NCBI GenBank assembly: GCA_035048485.1 | Contig: CM068580.1 | Span: 58,950,983-59,014,982 of the forward strand | Direction of reading: 5' to 3' | DNA length: 64,000 bases | Origin: Pteria penguin | Taxonomy: Eukaryota > Mollusca > Bivalvia > Pterioida > Pteriidae | In this document: in pieces, positions 34,987-45,614 of the stretch | Layout of the letters: every line of letters starts with the position of its first letter | How positions within the stretch are numbered: position 1 is the stretch's first letter | The notes under the pieces: model-generated | Seen by the model: the letters and a program-made list of their open reading frames with translations, nothing else | Told to the model about the DNA's origin: nothing | Databases searched by the model: none | Made by a program: the position numbers and the translations under genes

Positions 34987-35825
34987 GGAGGATGGACGGC
35001 GTCATTGTGAAAATGGGGTGTTAAGAAGTGAAATCTATTTCTCTTGGGCACTAAACAACCAATTCGTATCATTTTTACAGAATATTATCTATATATGAAA
35101 AGCTCCATTTCCGAAAAAAATTTTAAGATTGAATTCCATGTAGATTTTGCAGTAGACCAGTGTGCGCATAATGCAACTTGCTGAACAGCCAAAGGCATGT
35201 GCATGCAATGCATTTTGGAAAGAGGTATTTCAATCGTCAGTTTGATGATATATCTAAAAACGATTGTCCTTTGATTTTGAAAGAACTGTCACATATAGTA
35301 GAATTTCCCATTTTTTTTAACCCATGTAAAGTGGCGATTTACAATTCACATCGGTAGGGGTGGATCATAAGAAATTTCAATAAATAATTAACAAAATATG
35401 GAGTTATGGTTGGCAATATTATAATATACTATGAATATTGACATAAGAAATAAAACATACATAGAGAAATTTATTTAATATATTCGTGTGTCGTGATATT
35501 ATTCTAATTTGTGAGTGTTCGATTAAGAATTTGAAAAATCCAACGACAATCGTTCATAGACGTATAATCAAACTAACGATTTAGATGTAACAAAACAAAA
35601 TTTCATGTATGCACAAAGCTGCAGCTGTGCACAATCTACAAACTGCTCACTTGTCAATTCAATAGATTCATTATTTTTGAAAATTTGGGGAATTAAATAT
35701 ATTGGGGTATAGAAACTGGTGTGCAAAAATTGTGAAAACTGATTGACGGGCATCAAAGCAGGATAGATTTAAACTTCGAGCACCCCATTTCCACCGCAAA
35801 TTTAGATGGCGTGTATCCAATCCCC
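34987..35825. mobile_element. ~839-bp insertion, possible TTAA target
   Basis: It divides the B-unit string 'ttccctttaatgggattg'. The right side keeps TTAA (35826-35829) and the left has CTAA (34983-34986). The ends are weakly inverted ('ggaggatggacggcgtc' against 'ggggattggatacacgcc'), with 'aaatggggtg' at both. No coding ORF. A degraded TTAA-type element is the best guess. Confidence 0.5.
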
Positions 35826-35888
35826 TTAATAGGATTGCACAACTCCAGTCAGGTAAATTTAAATACCTGTTATTGCTGTACAGCAAGC

Positions 35889-36016
35889 GGGTGAGCCGTG
35901 GCGTTGTTGGAAAACAAAGACTTCTGAGACGAAAGCAGATTGATCTCCTCTCTCGCCATCTGATTTCGGTTGGGTGGCAGGGATACCGACACGTCAACTC
36001 GATACTCACTCTTTTT
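35889..36016 (+). repeat. core copy 11, subtype B
   Basis: Nearly identical to copies 5 and 12, including the downstream 'tgattacatttacatttt' and tRNA-like module. Confidence 0.85.
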
Positions 36017-36079
36017 ACATATTGATTACATTTACATTTTAAAGTTAGTGGGTCCAATGGTGCCGGCAAACTGGGATAT

Positions 36080-36152
36080 CAGCTCAGATAGCGATGCTGG
36101 TAAAACACGGTCATAATAGAGGAGTGTCTTGGGTTCGACTCACAGTCTGACT
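36080..36152 (+). repeat. tRNA-like Pol III module
   Basis: A box 'tagcgatgctgg' and B box GGTTCGACTCA at tRNA-like spacing, following a B core. Confidence 0.55.
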
Positions 36153-36837
36153 ATCAAATTTGTTCCTTCCGTTATGTTCAAAGTTACGAAGCAAAAAGGA
36201 TATTTTGATATTGGTTTTAATTACAAAATTTTTTTTCTGCTCGGCAGAGGTCTGTATTTCAATATTCTGTTTTGTATATTTTCAATGCAGACTTTATCTT
36301 CTTCAAGTGATTCAATATGTAAAATAACTTTCCTTCTTCTTTTTAAGGGTGATACTTTCGGAATGGGCAATCATATTGATGTATGGATCTGTATTAATAC
36401 ATTTTATTGTTATTCATAAATACCAATAAAAAGAGAGAGAAAAGACATTTCGTCATTAACTTTTAACGACTTTAAAAAGCAAATAGTTGATTTATAATTG
36501 TCTTATTGACCAAATGTTAAATACACAAATTTGTTTAATATTTATTTAGAAATATATTTTTACTCGAAAGACGTATATTTTCCCTGTACTCCCCTTTTCC
36601 CCAAAGTTAAGAACTTTTTACATATAATGTTAGAAAGTGGATGTAATGGAGTCTTGAAAAACTTTTTCTTAAAACATTTTACATCAGCTAAATCGTTAAC
36701 TTTAAACTGGACACGCATCAAATAAATGATATATATAAATGACAAACTTCGTGTTCATTTCGAGTTAATTCCCTTTAATGGGATTGCACAACTGCAGTCA
36801 GGTAAATTTAAATACCTGTTATTGCTGTACAGCAAGT

Positions 36838-36965
36838 GGGTGAGCCGTGGCGTTGTTGGAAAACAAAGACTTCTGAGACGAAAGCAGATTGATCTCCTCT
36901 CTCGCCATCTGATTTCGGTTGGGTGGCAGGGATACCGACACGTCAACTCGATACTCACTCTTTTT
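36838..36965 (+). repeat. core copy 12, subtype B
   Basis: Duplicate of copy 11, 949 bp downstream. Together they mark a tandem duplication of the B unit after 34700. Confidence 0.85.
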
Positions 36966-37029
36966 AAATATTGATTACATTTACATTTTAAAGTTAGTGG
37001 GTCCAATGGTGCCGGCAAACTGGGATATC

Positions 37030-37100
37030 AGCTCAGATAGCCAAGCTGGTAAATAACGGTTATAGTAGAGGAGTGTCTTGGGTTTGACTTAAAGTCTGAC
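37030..37100 (+). repeat. tRNA-like Pol III module, degraded B box
   Basis: A perfect A box TAGCCAAGCTGG (37038-37049), but the B box has decayed to 'ggtttgactta'. Confidence 0.55.
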
Positions 37101-37434
37101 TATCCATTTTGTTTCTTCTGTTATGTACAAAATTACAAAGCAAAATGAATGTTTTAATATTAAATTGGTTTTAATTATGATTTCGGTGATGTAATATTCA
37201 ACAATATTTAGCTTCTGATAAAATAAATACAATTTCAAAGTTACATGAATCTACCGATATAATCATTAAGGAGATATCTACAAATAGGATATTCAATATA
37301 GAACTTTTCATGAAGTATATGTTTGATAGTTTAATATTTCAGATCTCTCTTCCGTCTTCCAAAGGAAAGTTTTTATATACTTTAAAAACACTCATTTCTT
37401 CTTTTCAAAGTGAAATATGTGCTGATTAATTGAA

Positions 37435-37490
37435 TATCTGATTTCGGTTGGTTGGCAGGGGGTACCAAAAAGCCAACTGGACACTAACTA
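37435..37490 (+). repeat. core copy 13, 5'-truncated
   Basis: Unit flank 'gtgctgattaattg' jumps to 'tgatttcggttgg'; only the hairpin half of the core remains. Confidence 0.7.
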
Positions 37491-37940
37491 TTTTATTTCC
37501 TCTTGATAATGACATTTCTTAATTAAGTTATAAAGGTTAGTGGTGAGAGGTTATATTCGCATTTTAAAGAACCTCCAAACACCAATTCGCCTTTTTCCGT
37601 TAATGGCCCCTGTGGTACACTGTTGTTTTTACCAATGCCACTTGACACCATTCACCAATTAGAATTAACATCGTTTATTTCACTTGATAAAGGCAAAATG
37701 GACAAAATATTTGAAAAGTGCAAATTATATTTATTGGGGTTTTCAAGGTGCAAATACGTATGAAATATAAATCCTAAATTCTTAACAGAGCTACCAATTG
37801 TCGTTCGGAATGCTAGTTTTACACGACATCGACGTGATGTGGTATACAAATTTCTGGTTCACTACGAGTTATCTGCCTTAAATATAATTGCACTACTCCA
37901 ACCAGTAGAATCATTTATTGTTAATAATTTTACAGATAGC

Positions 37941-38052
37941 GGGTGAGCCGTCGATCCTTTCAACCGAGACTAAAGCAGCTGGATCTACTCTCGTCATCTG
38001 TTCGGTTGGTTGGCGGGGGTACCAACATGCCAACTCGACACTCACTCTTTTT
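37941..38052 (+). repeat. core copy 14, small internal deletion
   Basis: 'gtgagccg' runs directly into 'tcgatcctttcaac', losing about 22 bp. Confidence 0.8.
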
Positions 38053-38772
38053 CACCTGTTGATATATATGCACCTGATTTATGTTACAAAGTTTAGTGGT
38101 GAAAAGCTACATTCATCTTTAAAAGGGCTTCAACGAACATCATTTTTATATATCATTTGCACTGTATTACATTACAATTCATTAAGGATATGTTTGGGAG
38201 TCTCATATCTCAAATCTCATTACTGGATGGACCATTTTAATTTCAATCTAGTAATAAATATAGATCATATATACCTTTTAATTTTGTGTACCATATGCGC
38301 ATTTCGACAACTTATGTCTCTTCAATGATGATCGTGGTCGAATAAAATATTCTTTAGAGAAGTGGTGGTAAAATGACTTAAATCCCTAATGCCTCAAAGT
38401 TCGGTCATTTTGCCATTTCCATGTGAAATTTTGGCTTTTAACTTGTAATTTAACATTGAGCACCTCATTTTTGGTTTCTATATTAGAAGTTAACATCGTT
38501 TATTTCCCTTGATTAAGGCCAAGTGGAGGAATTGGTGTGATAAGATTGATTTAGACTCATTAATTTGAAGATACAAATATGTATGAAATATAAAGAGAAT
38601 TCTCTCTAAAATCATTGACTGTCGTTCAGAATGTTATATAATAAATCGACATGATGTGATAAAGAGAATTCTACATTAATAGGAGTACTCTTCCTTAAAG
38701 ACGATTGCAGCACTCCAGTCAGTAGATTTATGAATTAGTATATATTATTCTTCACTGAATAACATTACAATT

Positions 38773-38810
38773 CGGGGGTACCAACAAACGAATTCGACAC
38801 TAACTTTTTT
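38773..38810 (+). repeat. core copy 15, remnant
   Basis: Only 'gggggtaccaaca' to 'gacactaac' remains. Confidence 0.65.
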
Positions 38811-39004
38811 CTGTTGATATATGCGTACCTCATTTACGTTACAAAGTTACAAAAGTTAGTGGGGAGAGGTTACATTCGTCGTTTAAAGAATTTGGACGTG
38901 ATGTGATATAATAACTTCCAGTTCAGTACGAGTTATCTGCCTTAGATATGATTGCACCTCTCCAGTGAGTAGATTTATGTATTAGTAATAATTCCACAAA
39001 TAGC

Positions 39005-39136
39005 GGGTGAGCCGTGGCGTTGTTGGATTACACAGATCCTTTCAACTGAGACTAAAGCAGCTTGATCTACTCTCGTCATCTGATTTCGGTTGGTTGGCGG
39101 GGGTACCAACACACCAACTCGACACTCACTCTTTTT
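39005..39136 (+). repeat. core copy 16
   Basis: Full A-type core with 'acaccaactcg'. It is the last core before the 9.3-kb foreign block. Confidence 0.85.
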
Positions 39137-39515
39137 TTATTATTTATTTTTATTCTTATTTATTCATTTATTTATCTATATTTTGCAGATATAAGTCGCA
39201 GATTTATGAAATTTGGTAGTGGAAGGTTACACATCCTTTCTCGATAGCAAGAATGAATCAATTAATCATATTTTTTATATAAACATTTGACAGTTAATAT
39301 AATGTAGTCTGTATATCTTACATCAGTTTATTTGGAAAATACTTCCAACACGTGAACGTGATACTCATTCTCTTTAATTTTCAAATATTTAAAAATACAT
39401 GTATTTAATCAAAAAAAGTTCGTGGGTTCAATGGCAATTTCAGACAGGGACACCACCTTAGATATTCAAGCTAGTAAAATAAGGTTATAATGCCGAAGTG
39501 TGGACAACAAATAGT

Positions 39516-40647
39516 TTTAGGAGAAACATCAAGATCAGATACCTGAGGAGAAACATCAAGATCAGACACCTGAGGAGAAACATCAAGATCAGACACCTGA
39601 GGAGAAACATCAAGATCAGACACCTGAGGAGAAACATCAAGATCAGATACCTGAGGAGAAACATCAAAATCAGACACCTGAGGAGAAACATCAAGATCAG
39701 ACACCTGAGGAGAAACATCAAGATCAGACACCTGAGGAGAAGCATCAAGATCAGATACCTGAGGAGAAACATCAAGATCAGATACCTGAGGAGAAACATC
39801 AAGATCAGACACCTGAGGAGAAACATCAAGATCAGACACCTGATGAGAAACATCAAGATCAGATACCTGAGGAGAAACATCAAGATCAGATACCTGAGGA
39901 GAAACATCAAGATCAGACACCTGAGGAGAAACATCAAGATTAGATACCTGAGGAGAAACATCAAGATCTGATACCTGAGAAGAAACATCAAGATCAGACA
40001 CCTGAGGAGAAACATCAAGATCAGACACCTGAGGAGAAACATCAAGATCAGATACCTGAGGAGAAACATCAAGATCAGACACCTGAGGAGAAACATCAAG
40101 ATCAGATACCTGAGGAGAAACATCAAGATCAGATACCTGAGGAGAAACATCAAGATCAGACACCTGAGGAGAAACATCAAGAACAGATACCTGAAGAGAA
40201 ACATCAAGATGAGACACCTGAGGAGAAACATCAAGATCAGACACCTGAGGAGAAACATCAAGATCAGATACCTGAGGAGAAACATCAAGATCAGACACCT
40301 GAGGAGAAATATCAAGATCAGACACCTGAGGAGAAACATCAAGATCAGATACCTGAGGAGAAACATCAAGATCAGATACCTGAGGAGAAACATCAAGATC
40401 AGATACCTGAGGAGAAACATCAAGATCAGATACCTGAGGAGAAACATCAAGATCAGACACCTGAGAAGAAACATCAAGATGAGATACCTGAGGAGAAAAT
40501 CAAGATCAGATACCTGAGGAGAAACATCAAGATCTGATACCTGAGAAGTAACATCAAGATCAGATACCTGAGGAGAAACATCAAAATCGGACACCTGAGG
40601 AGAAACATCAAGATCAGACACCTGAGGAGAAACATCAAGATCAGATA
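39516..40647. repeat. 27-bp minisatellite, left part (~42 units)
   Basis: The unit is 'cctgaggagaaacatc' plus 'aagatcagaca' or 'aagatcagata'. The 27-bp period leaves four of six frames open over long stretches. In one plus frame the unit reads PEEKHQDQT/I, a hydrophilic 9-mer. That frame is broken by a 1-nt deletion near 40496 and a TAA near 40548. It is interrupted by a TA-flanked element at 40648 and resumes at 41138. Confidence 0.9.
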
Positions 40648-41137
40648 CAGTTGGGTGTAGTCCTAACCTTACATTCAAGTGCACTTGACAAGTGCACTTT
40701 AAGTTTAGTTTTTCGTCCTGAAAACCAGTCATAAAGTTTAGTCAAGTGCATTTGATAACAAGTTTACTTTAAAGTAATTCCGTCTTTAAGTTTACTATCA
40801 CGTGACACCAAGTTTACCTTTCACGTTTGTTTATTACAATTATCCAGTTTCGTATAACATGATGGAAATAATTGTCTTATTATGTACAATTGCATATTTT
40901 ATATAAAAAGATTGTTTTAATAGAAAAATATAGTAAATGTACATGTATTTAGAAAGTAAACTAAACTTGAAGTGCACTTGGAGTAAACTTGGAATCAAGT
41001 TTAGTACTAAACTTGGAATCAAGTTTACTACTAAACTTGATTCCAAGTTCTCTCTGTTGTCGCCAAGTAAACTTGAAAAGCAGTCATAAAGTTAATTCGA
41101 AGTGCACTTTATGTAAGGTTAGGACTGCACCTAACTG
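40648..41137. mobile_element. 490-bp Tc1/mariner-like MITE in the minisatellite
   Basis: TIRs CAGTTGGGTGTAGTCC and GGACTGCACCTAACTG, extending on as 'taaccttaca', flanked by TA (40646-40647, 41138-41139). Removal with one TA restores the minisatellite unit ('gatcagatacctgagg'). The interior has repeated 'aacttgattcc/ggaatcaagtt' inverted motifs. No ORF. Confidence 0.9.
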
Positions 41138-41502
41138 TACCTGAGGAGAAACATCAAGATCAGATATCTGAGGAGAAACATCAAGATCAGACACCTGAGG
41201 AGAAACATCAAGAACAGATACCTGAGGAGAAACATCAAGATCAGACACCTGATGAGAAACATCAAGATCAGACACCTGAGGAGAAACATCAAGATCAGAC
41301 ACCTGAGGAGAAACATCAAGATCAGATACCTGAGGAGAAACATCAAGATCAGACACCTGAGGAGAAACATCAAGATCAGACACCTGAGGAGAAACATCAA
41401 GATCAGATATCAAGATCAGACACCTGAGGAGAAACATCAAGATCTGATACCTGAGGAGAAACATCAATCAGATACCTGAGGAGAAACATCAAGATCAGAT
41501 AC
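41138..41502. repeat. 27-bp minisatellite, right part (~13 units)
   Basis: Same unit as 39516-40647, with a short deletion near 41406-41420 and one near 41463. It ends in 'cagatacctgcagtggac', leading into the DUF6729-like pseudogene. Confidence 0.9.
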
Positions 41503-41515
41503 CTGCAGTGGACAA

Positions 41516-42020
41516 GGACAAGCAGAACTTCTGATGTGGATTAGATAGCCAAGTGTCTATATGATTCTTCTGGACATGTAAAGGAAAGTCTGCCATGACA
41601 AAACTGGTATTTTCCTCCAGTTCGGCAAACGCCAATGGGATCAGCCCCTAACCCTGCCCATTACTTCAGACAAAGGATGTTCCTGTGGGCACCCATGAGG
41701 ATGTGGCATATACCACTCAGATGTCTTTACTGCAATCATTCACTGAATTACAGTGGTATATATCCTAAAGCCAGAGAAGTAATTGACATGGATTCAAGGT
41801 ATTATGTTATTGCTGGTGATTATCCGAAATGCAACAAATGTAAAATTCCTTTCTGTCCTGAAATACTCTCTCAACTTGATCCAAGTCATCGCAACATTTT
41901 TTACACCTTAGACAAAATTGTCACTTTTATGAAGCAAATGACCCAAGGGAACAGTTCAAGTTACATACAACAAGCTTCATAGTGAGGATTGGGGAAGACG
42001 TTGCATTCAGTACTTGACAG
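41516..42020 (+). pseudogene. DUF6729-like pseudogene, 5' coding part
   Basis: The frame running through 41545-41982 reads YDSSGHVKESLP, a TGA (41596-41598), then QNWYFPPVRQT and RMFLWAPMRMWHIPLRC. Four Cys follow in two C-x2-C pairs (RCLYCNHS, KCNKCKIPF) with DSRYYVIAGDYPKC between. This order (FLW-P-MW, CxxC, YY-A-Y--C--C, L--LD--R) is what I know of the DUF6729 domain in repeat-family proteins of fish and invertebrates. Near 41970 the text jumps frame to LHSEDWGRRCIQYLT. So there is at least one nonsense and one frameshift lesion. Family name from memory of motif order. Confidence 0.6.
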
Positions 42021-42023
42021 TAA

Positions 42024-42246
42024 ATGTAAAGATGATGGATAAATCCAAACCACAAGTCCAAAAATCATGAAACCATAGGACATACAAAATCAGTGAAAAT
42101 GAAAAACAAAAAAAAAACAAAAAACAAAATATGTCTACTTGAAGAGCATATGTGAACCCCTGTGATGGAGTGAGATCAGGTGCCCGGGGAGAGTGAGCAT
42201 CTCCTGCTTGCTAGCAACACCCGTCACATATACCCCGTAGAAAGAG
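42024..42246. repeat. 223-bp direct repeat, left copy
   Basis: Starts 'atgtaaagatgatgga' and ends 'ccgtagaaagag'; matched at 45615-45833. It contains 'gatcaggtgcccggggagag' and 'gcaacacccgtcacata', a motif pair also seen in the insertion at 23695. Confidence 0.85.
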
Positions 42247-42253
42247 ACTGTGA

Positions 42254-42452
42254 ATTACACAGAAAGGGAACCATCTTCACAACCACTCGTGCAAGAACAG
42301 TTTATAGAAGACCTCCACCATTCCGCCCCCTGCCGTTAGCACAGCGGTTTCACACAGCCTACTCTCATGAAATTCTCAACCACATTGAAGAAATGAAAGG
42401 CATCATCACGAGCACCTATGGGAAGGTTTTGAAGCTTGACTCCACCAAAAAG
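42254..42452 (+). pseudogene. DUF6729-like pseudogene, exon ending LDSTKK
   Basis: It reads FRPLPLAQRF, HEILNHIEEMKGIITSTYGK and VLKLDSTKK up to an AAG|GTATGT donor. In the family, this is the start of the transposase-like part ('S-FG--LK-DSTKK'). The next expected segment (the conserved TN-GNE-GQ and YVDRDCC region) is absent between 42453 and 43092, so an exon has been lost. Confidence 0.6.
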
Positions 42453-43092
42453 GTATGTGAATATTTTTATTTAGAGTTGAAAATTTTTACCTTTCTTTGG
42501 CAAAATAACTTCTGAACTTAATTGTAGAAATTGAGATTGAATGATAATTTGTTTTCAAGTACACCAAAGTCAATGACATCTACCAAATTTTATTATCACA
42601 TTGACTATTGGCTGATAACATATATTTGGTGATACTAACTACATAAGGTATGATAATGATTTTGGCTTGAATAATGAATGATCAACAAATCTTAAAATAA
42701 GAATTAGACATTACTTTTTTCTTGTTGTTATGATATTGCTGTTCAGTATTAAGAACACTAGACAAGGTTCAACAATGAATAGGTATGTACCATCAAGGTT
42801 TTAGTCAAACAACGATTTTGATGTTTTTACAATCTCCCCATAATCAGGTTCCTGTCCATAGGTATGTATATAGCTTTAATCTACCAATGTATCAACTGAT
42901 ATATATGTACTGCCTACTACGATCACTGTGTTTATATCGTGTGTGTTTAGTTTATTCAGATGTTGCTTTAAATCTTGTGGCATATTATAACTGCCTTTTG
43001 TTATGATGTAAAAAAATTTACATTTAAGACAAAATTTCCCATAAGACTTTGATATTTCGATGATTGTGTGTATCACTGAGTAATGTATGCAG
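42453..43092. other. intron-like sequence with missing exon
   Basis: AT-rich and without a coding match. By family comparison an exon should lie here; phases at both sides (0) remain compatible with its clean loss. Confidence 0.4.
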
Positions 43093-43609
43093 TGTCATCT
43101 ACGTTTTGACGTTTTTCATTTCATGCGTCGCTTTACTAAGGGCCTTACCACATGACACCACCCCCTGTATGGAACTTTTTGCAAGCTTTCAAGTTGCATC
43201 TTCATGTGGGATAGGGATGATTATACCCTTCTGAAACAAGCCAAACGGGCAAAACTTAAGAAAAAATGCAAAGGTATGATGCCAACAGAAAGGCAAGTAA
43301 CAGCAGCAATAACAACAACTGAATTGGCCAGGCATTGTCGTAGACGAATTCGAGCTGTGGATGACATCAGATTAGAAATTTACAATTTACTTCAGCACTG
43401 ACTCGGCTGGTCTCCCTTTAATCAATAAAGACAGCATGAATCGTGTTTGGAGTGTCCAACAGAAACATTTGAAATGCCTACAAATTCCTGCAGGGATACA
43501 AGGACTGAGTCTTTGGAGAAGACTGGCAAACTGTTGCCTGTATACAAATGTGCCAGAGGGCCGTCTTTCCTAAAGTCATTTCATAGATACCAATGTGCAT
43601 TTGTACCAG
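43093..43609 (+). pseudogene. DUF6729-like pseudogene, central exon
   Basis: The acceptor is at 43091-43092. It reads CHLRFDVFHFMRRFTKG, a TGA at 43153-43155, then HHPLYGTFCKLSSCIF, LARHCRRRIRAV. At about 43398 the frame shifts to AGLPLINKDSMNRVWSVQQK, and it shifts back near 43500 to GKLLPVYKCARGPSFLKSFH and FVPG before a donor at 43610. The two shifts compensate. The motif order (F-H-MRR, LYG-F, CIF-WD, HCRR, LPVY-CARG--S--SFH) fits the family well. Confidence 0.65.
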
Positions 43610-43905
43610 GTTTGATCCTCCACGCTTTTTTCAGTGAAAAGACCATGGTAAGATATTGTGATCACACAATGTGAATCGTCTAACAATCCATCCTTAAACT
43701 TGCATATTTCATAGCTTCTAAATATACAGGTGATATTTCTTGCACAAGACTCAATTTCAGTTTATTGTTATGGCATTTGCGAGACTGGATTGTTTTATAT
43801 CTCGTGCTAATATGTTTTGTATCAAGATATACTTTTTGGTTCAAGATAGCCATGTGAATGAGAATTGGTTTTTGAGAAAATGATGTTATATTGAAAACGT
43901 TTCAG

Positions 43906-44118
43906 GTTGGAGAGCAAATGCTGTGCATATACTAATATACATGGTTGAAGGTGGTAGCAGATGGAGTTTGAATCGAGAACGTGAGACTGTCAACTTACCA
44001 AATGTATCCCAGACTCGCATGTATGACATCCGCCTGATGTCATCCATCGATGCTATGAGCCAGCGTGTCATTGGAGAAGATCTATTACCAGAATTTAGAC
44101 CACCAGGGAAACCTACAG
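43906..44118 (+). pseudogene. DUF6729-like pseudogene, exon
   Basis: Completes the Gly codon from the previous exon and reads WRANAVHILIYMVEG, then RVIGEDLLPEFRPPGKPTG up to ACAG|GTAAAG. 213 nt, phase 1-1, with no lesion inside this exon. Confidence 0.65.
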
Positions 44119-44259
44119 GTAAAGTCCTTTTGATTATTGGAATGAAGCCATACTTGTGCATATTTATATTTTGCTGTCTGCAGCTAGAACTCTATATTCT
44201 TCAAGTATCGTGATAATATCGATTGATAAAGTTGTTTACTGTGTATTCATATAATTTAG

Positions 44260-44459
44260 ATGAACTGATAGCTGTAGACTACCTCCTTAGTCAATTGGGA
44301 AAGGGTGACCTGCGACCCTCCCTGTAAGGGCTCAACATTAACCAAGAAGTACCTCTTCTTCCTGACATTAACCTAGAGGAGGCCAGTGACATTCATCTTG
44401 AGGAAGATGATACTTTGTGTCTTCCAGAAGATATTGAGATACCAGCAGATAGTCCTTGT
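44260..44459 (+). pseudogene. DUF6729-like pseudogene, exon with TAA
   Basis: Reads ELIAVDYLLSQLGKG, then TAA at 44335-44337, then in the same frame LNINQEVPLLPDINLEEASD and an acidic stretch to SPC. A donor-like GTGTAC follows at 44460. One nonsense change; otherwise open. Confidence 0.55.
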
Positions 44460-44513
44460 GTGTACAAAAAGAAAAACTGAAGTAATTATGATTCATTGTC
44501 CTCATTAACTCGC

Positions 44514-44837
44514 CTACATAATTCCTGGGCGAACCAAAATGAGACATTCCAAAATTGAATTTGTCTTTCTGTCTGTGACTCTGTCAAACCTGTTATATGA
44601 AACTCTATATATTTGAAGTTTAAATCTTTCGCCAAGGAAAGCTGAATCAACCTCTACTCCGCCCGATTTAATGCTGTCTTTTACAAGAACTGTCGAGATT
44701 TCTGCACCATTTTTGCTTAAAACATGCGCAAGCTTCATGAAAAATTCCCCATATGTCGTCTCAATGGGCATATCTATCGCTTTGTGAGGGATAACCCCTC
44801 CTTTTTCATCTCTAACTTCTCCGATGAACACCGGCAT
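44514..44837 (-). CDS. unknown 107-residue protein or exon
   Basis: ATG at 44837-44835, stop at 44516-44514. The text is balanced and protein-like (MPVFIGEVRDEKGGVIPHK, KLAHVLSKNGAEISTVLVKD, SILECLILVRPGIM), unlike the low-complexity shadows around it. It lies in the last intron of the DUF6729-like pseudogene on the opposite strand. Upstream (44925-44965) is a GC-rich patch 'gcggccgccgatc' with 'aaaatggagcgg', which resembles a TATA-less promoter or first-exon edge. Not recognised. It could be a first exon of a minus-strand gene or part of another repeat. Confidence 0.4.
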   Translation of the reverse strand: MPVFIGEVRDEKGGVIPHKAIDMPIETTYGEFFMKLAHVLSKNGAEISTVLVKDSIKSGGVEVDSAFLGERFKLQIYRVSYNRFDRVTDRKTNSILECLILVRPGIM

Positions 44838-45180
44838 GGTTAAAAAACAGAGGAAATCGGGAACTAAAACGCTATTGTAAACAAATCGGTAACGAAAAAA
44901 AACAAAAAACAAAAAACAAAATTCCAAAGCGGCCGCCGATCAAAATGGAGCGGGATTATTTTTTTAATTTTATATTTGATTCTCGATTTTTTTTAGATGT
45001 AGTCGCTCTTGAAGAGCTAAAAATAAATTTGGTTGGCCTAATTTGATTAATATACTCATGAACTTTAGATATTTATTTTATCTACAATCAATTTATTGTA
45101 ATTTATCGATGCTATGTAATTTATTTGTCATGCCTCCATATCAATATTTGAACATGCCATTGATGATGCCTCCTTTTCAG

Positions 45181-45459
45181 CCACCATGTGAACCAAATAT
45201 ACAGCTGGCTCCTCCTAATGTATGTCCTCCTGATACTGCTTCTACAGCACCATTGCCAATATCTCGCCAAAGAGAATGCCGTAAGCACAAGGCAGCCCAG
45301 GAGGATATGGAGCGCATTGCCAGAGGTGAGGCCCCTAAGAAGTCTACAATGGATCTGGGCAGTACAAAGTGCCTAAAACAGTCGTGTGCAGACGCTCAGG
45401 TAAAAGGAAAGTGGTACTGTCCATCTGTGGGCATCTTTATTGAGGATTGGAAAGATTGA
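45181..45459 (+). pseudogene. DUF6729-like pseudogene, C-terminal zinc-binding exon
   Basis: The acceptor CCTTTTCAG ends at 45180 and the phase (0) matches the previous donor. It reads a Pro-rich linker, SRQRECRKHKAAQEDMERIA, and a Cys-containing tail (TKCLKQSCADAQVKGKWYC) to a TGA at 45457-45459. Family proteins end in a comparable C-x2-C---QF-G---YCP zinc-finger-like tail. Confidence 0.5.
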
Positions 45460-45614
45460 GGATTGGAAAGATTAAACAAATAACACATTTCTAACAGTGT
45501 CTGGGTCATCAGATTTCATCTAAACATAAAGGAGTATAATCTTTTTAGCTTCTCTGGATGCCTTGTTGTCTCCTGTCTTGTTTCCTACCAGGAGCATAAT
45601 TGTTTCATAAACAC

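Larger units (their letters stand above)
29990..39495. repeat. repeat field, block III
   Basis: Plus-strand units with cores at 30404, 31575, 35889, 36838, 37435, 37941, 38773 and 39005. The stretches between cores are unit flank interrupted by insertions (32458-32690, 32818-32995, 33269-34704, 34987-35825). The flank at 30700-31400 is closely matched by 59390-60400. Confidence 0.75.

Noticed and set aside
36080..36152. A functional tRNA gene
   Set aside because: A and B boxes are present, but no complete acceptor stem or anticodon arm could be drawn; it recurs inside repeat units.
39471..40732. Long ORFs (up to 415 codons) on both strands
   Set aside because: They are frames of the 27-bp minisatellite; a period divisible by three without stops opens them on both strands. 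No promoter, no non-repeat domain.
39516..41502. CRISPR-like direct repeats
   Set aside because: The 27-bp units are contiguous with no unique spacers, and the context is eukaryotic.
43886..44161. Minus-strand ORF over the pseudogene exon
   Set aside because: Shadow of the plus-strand exon 43906-44118, which has splice sites and family motifs.
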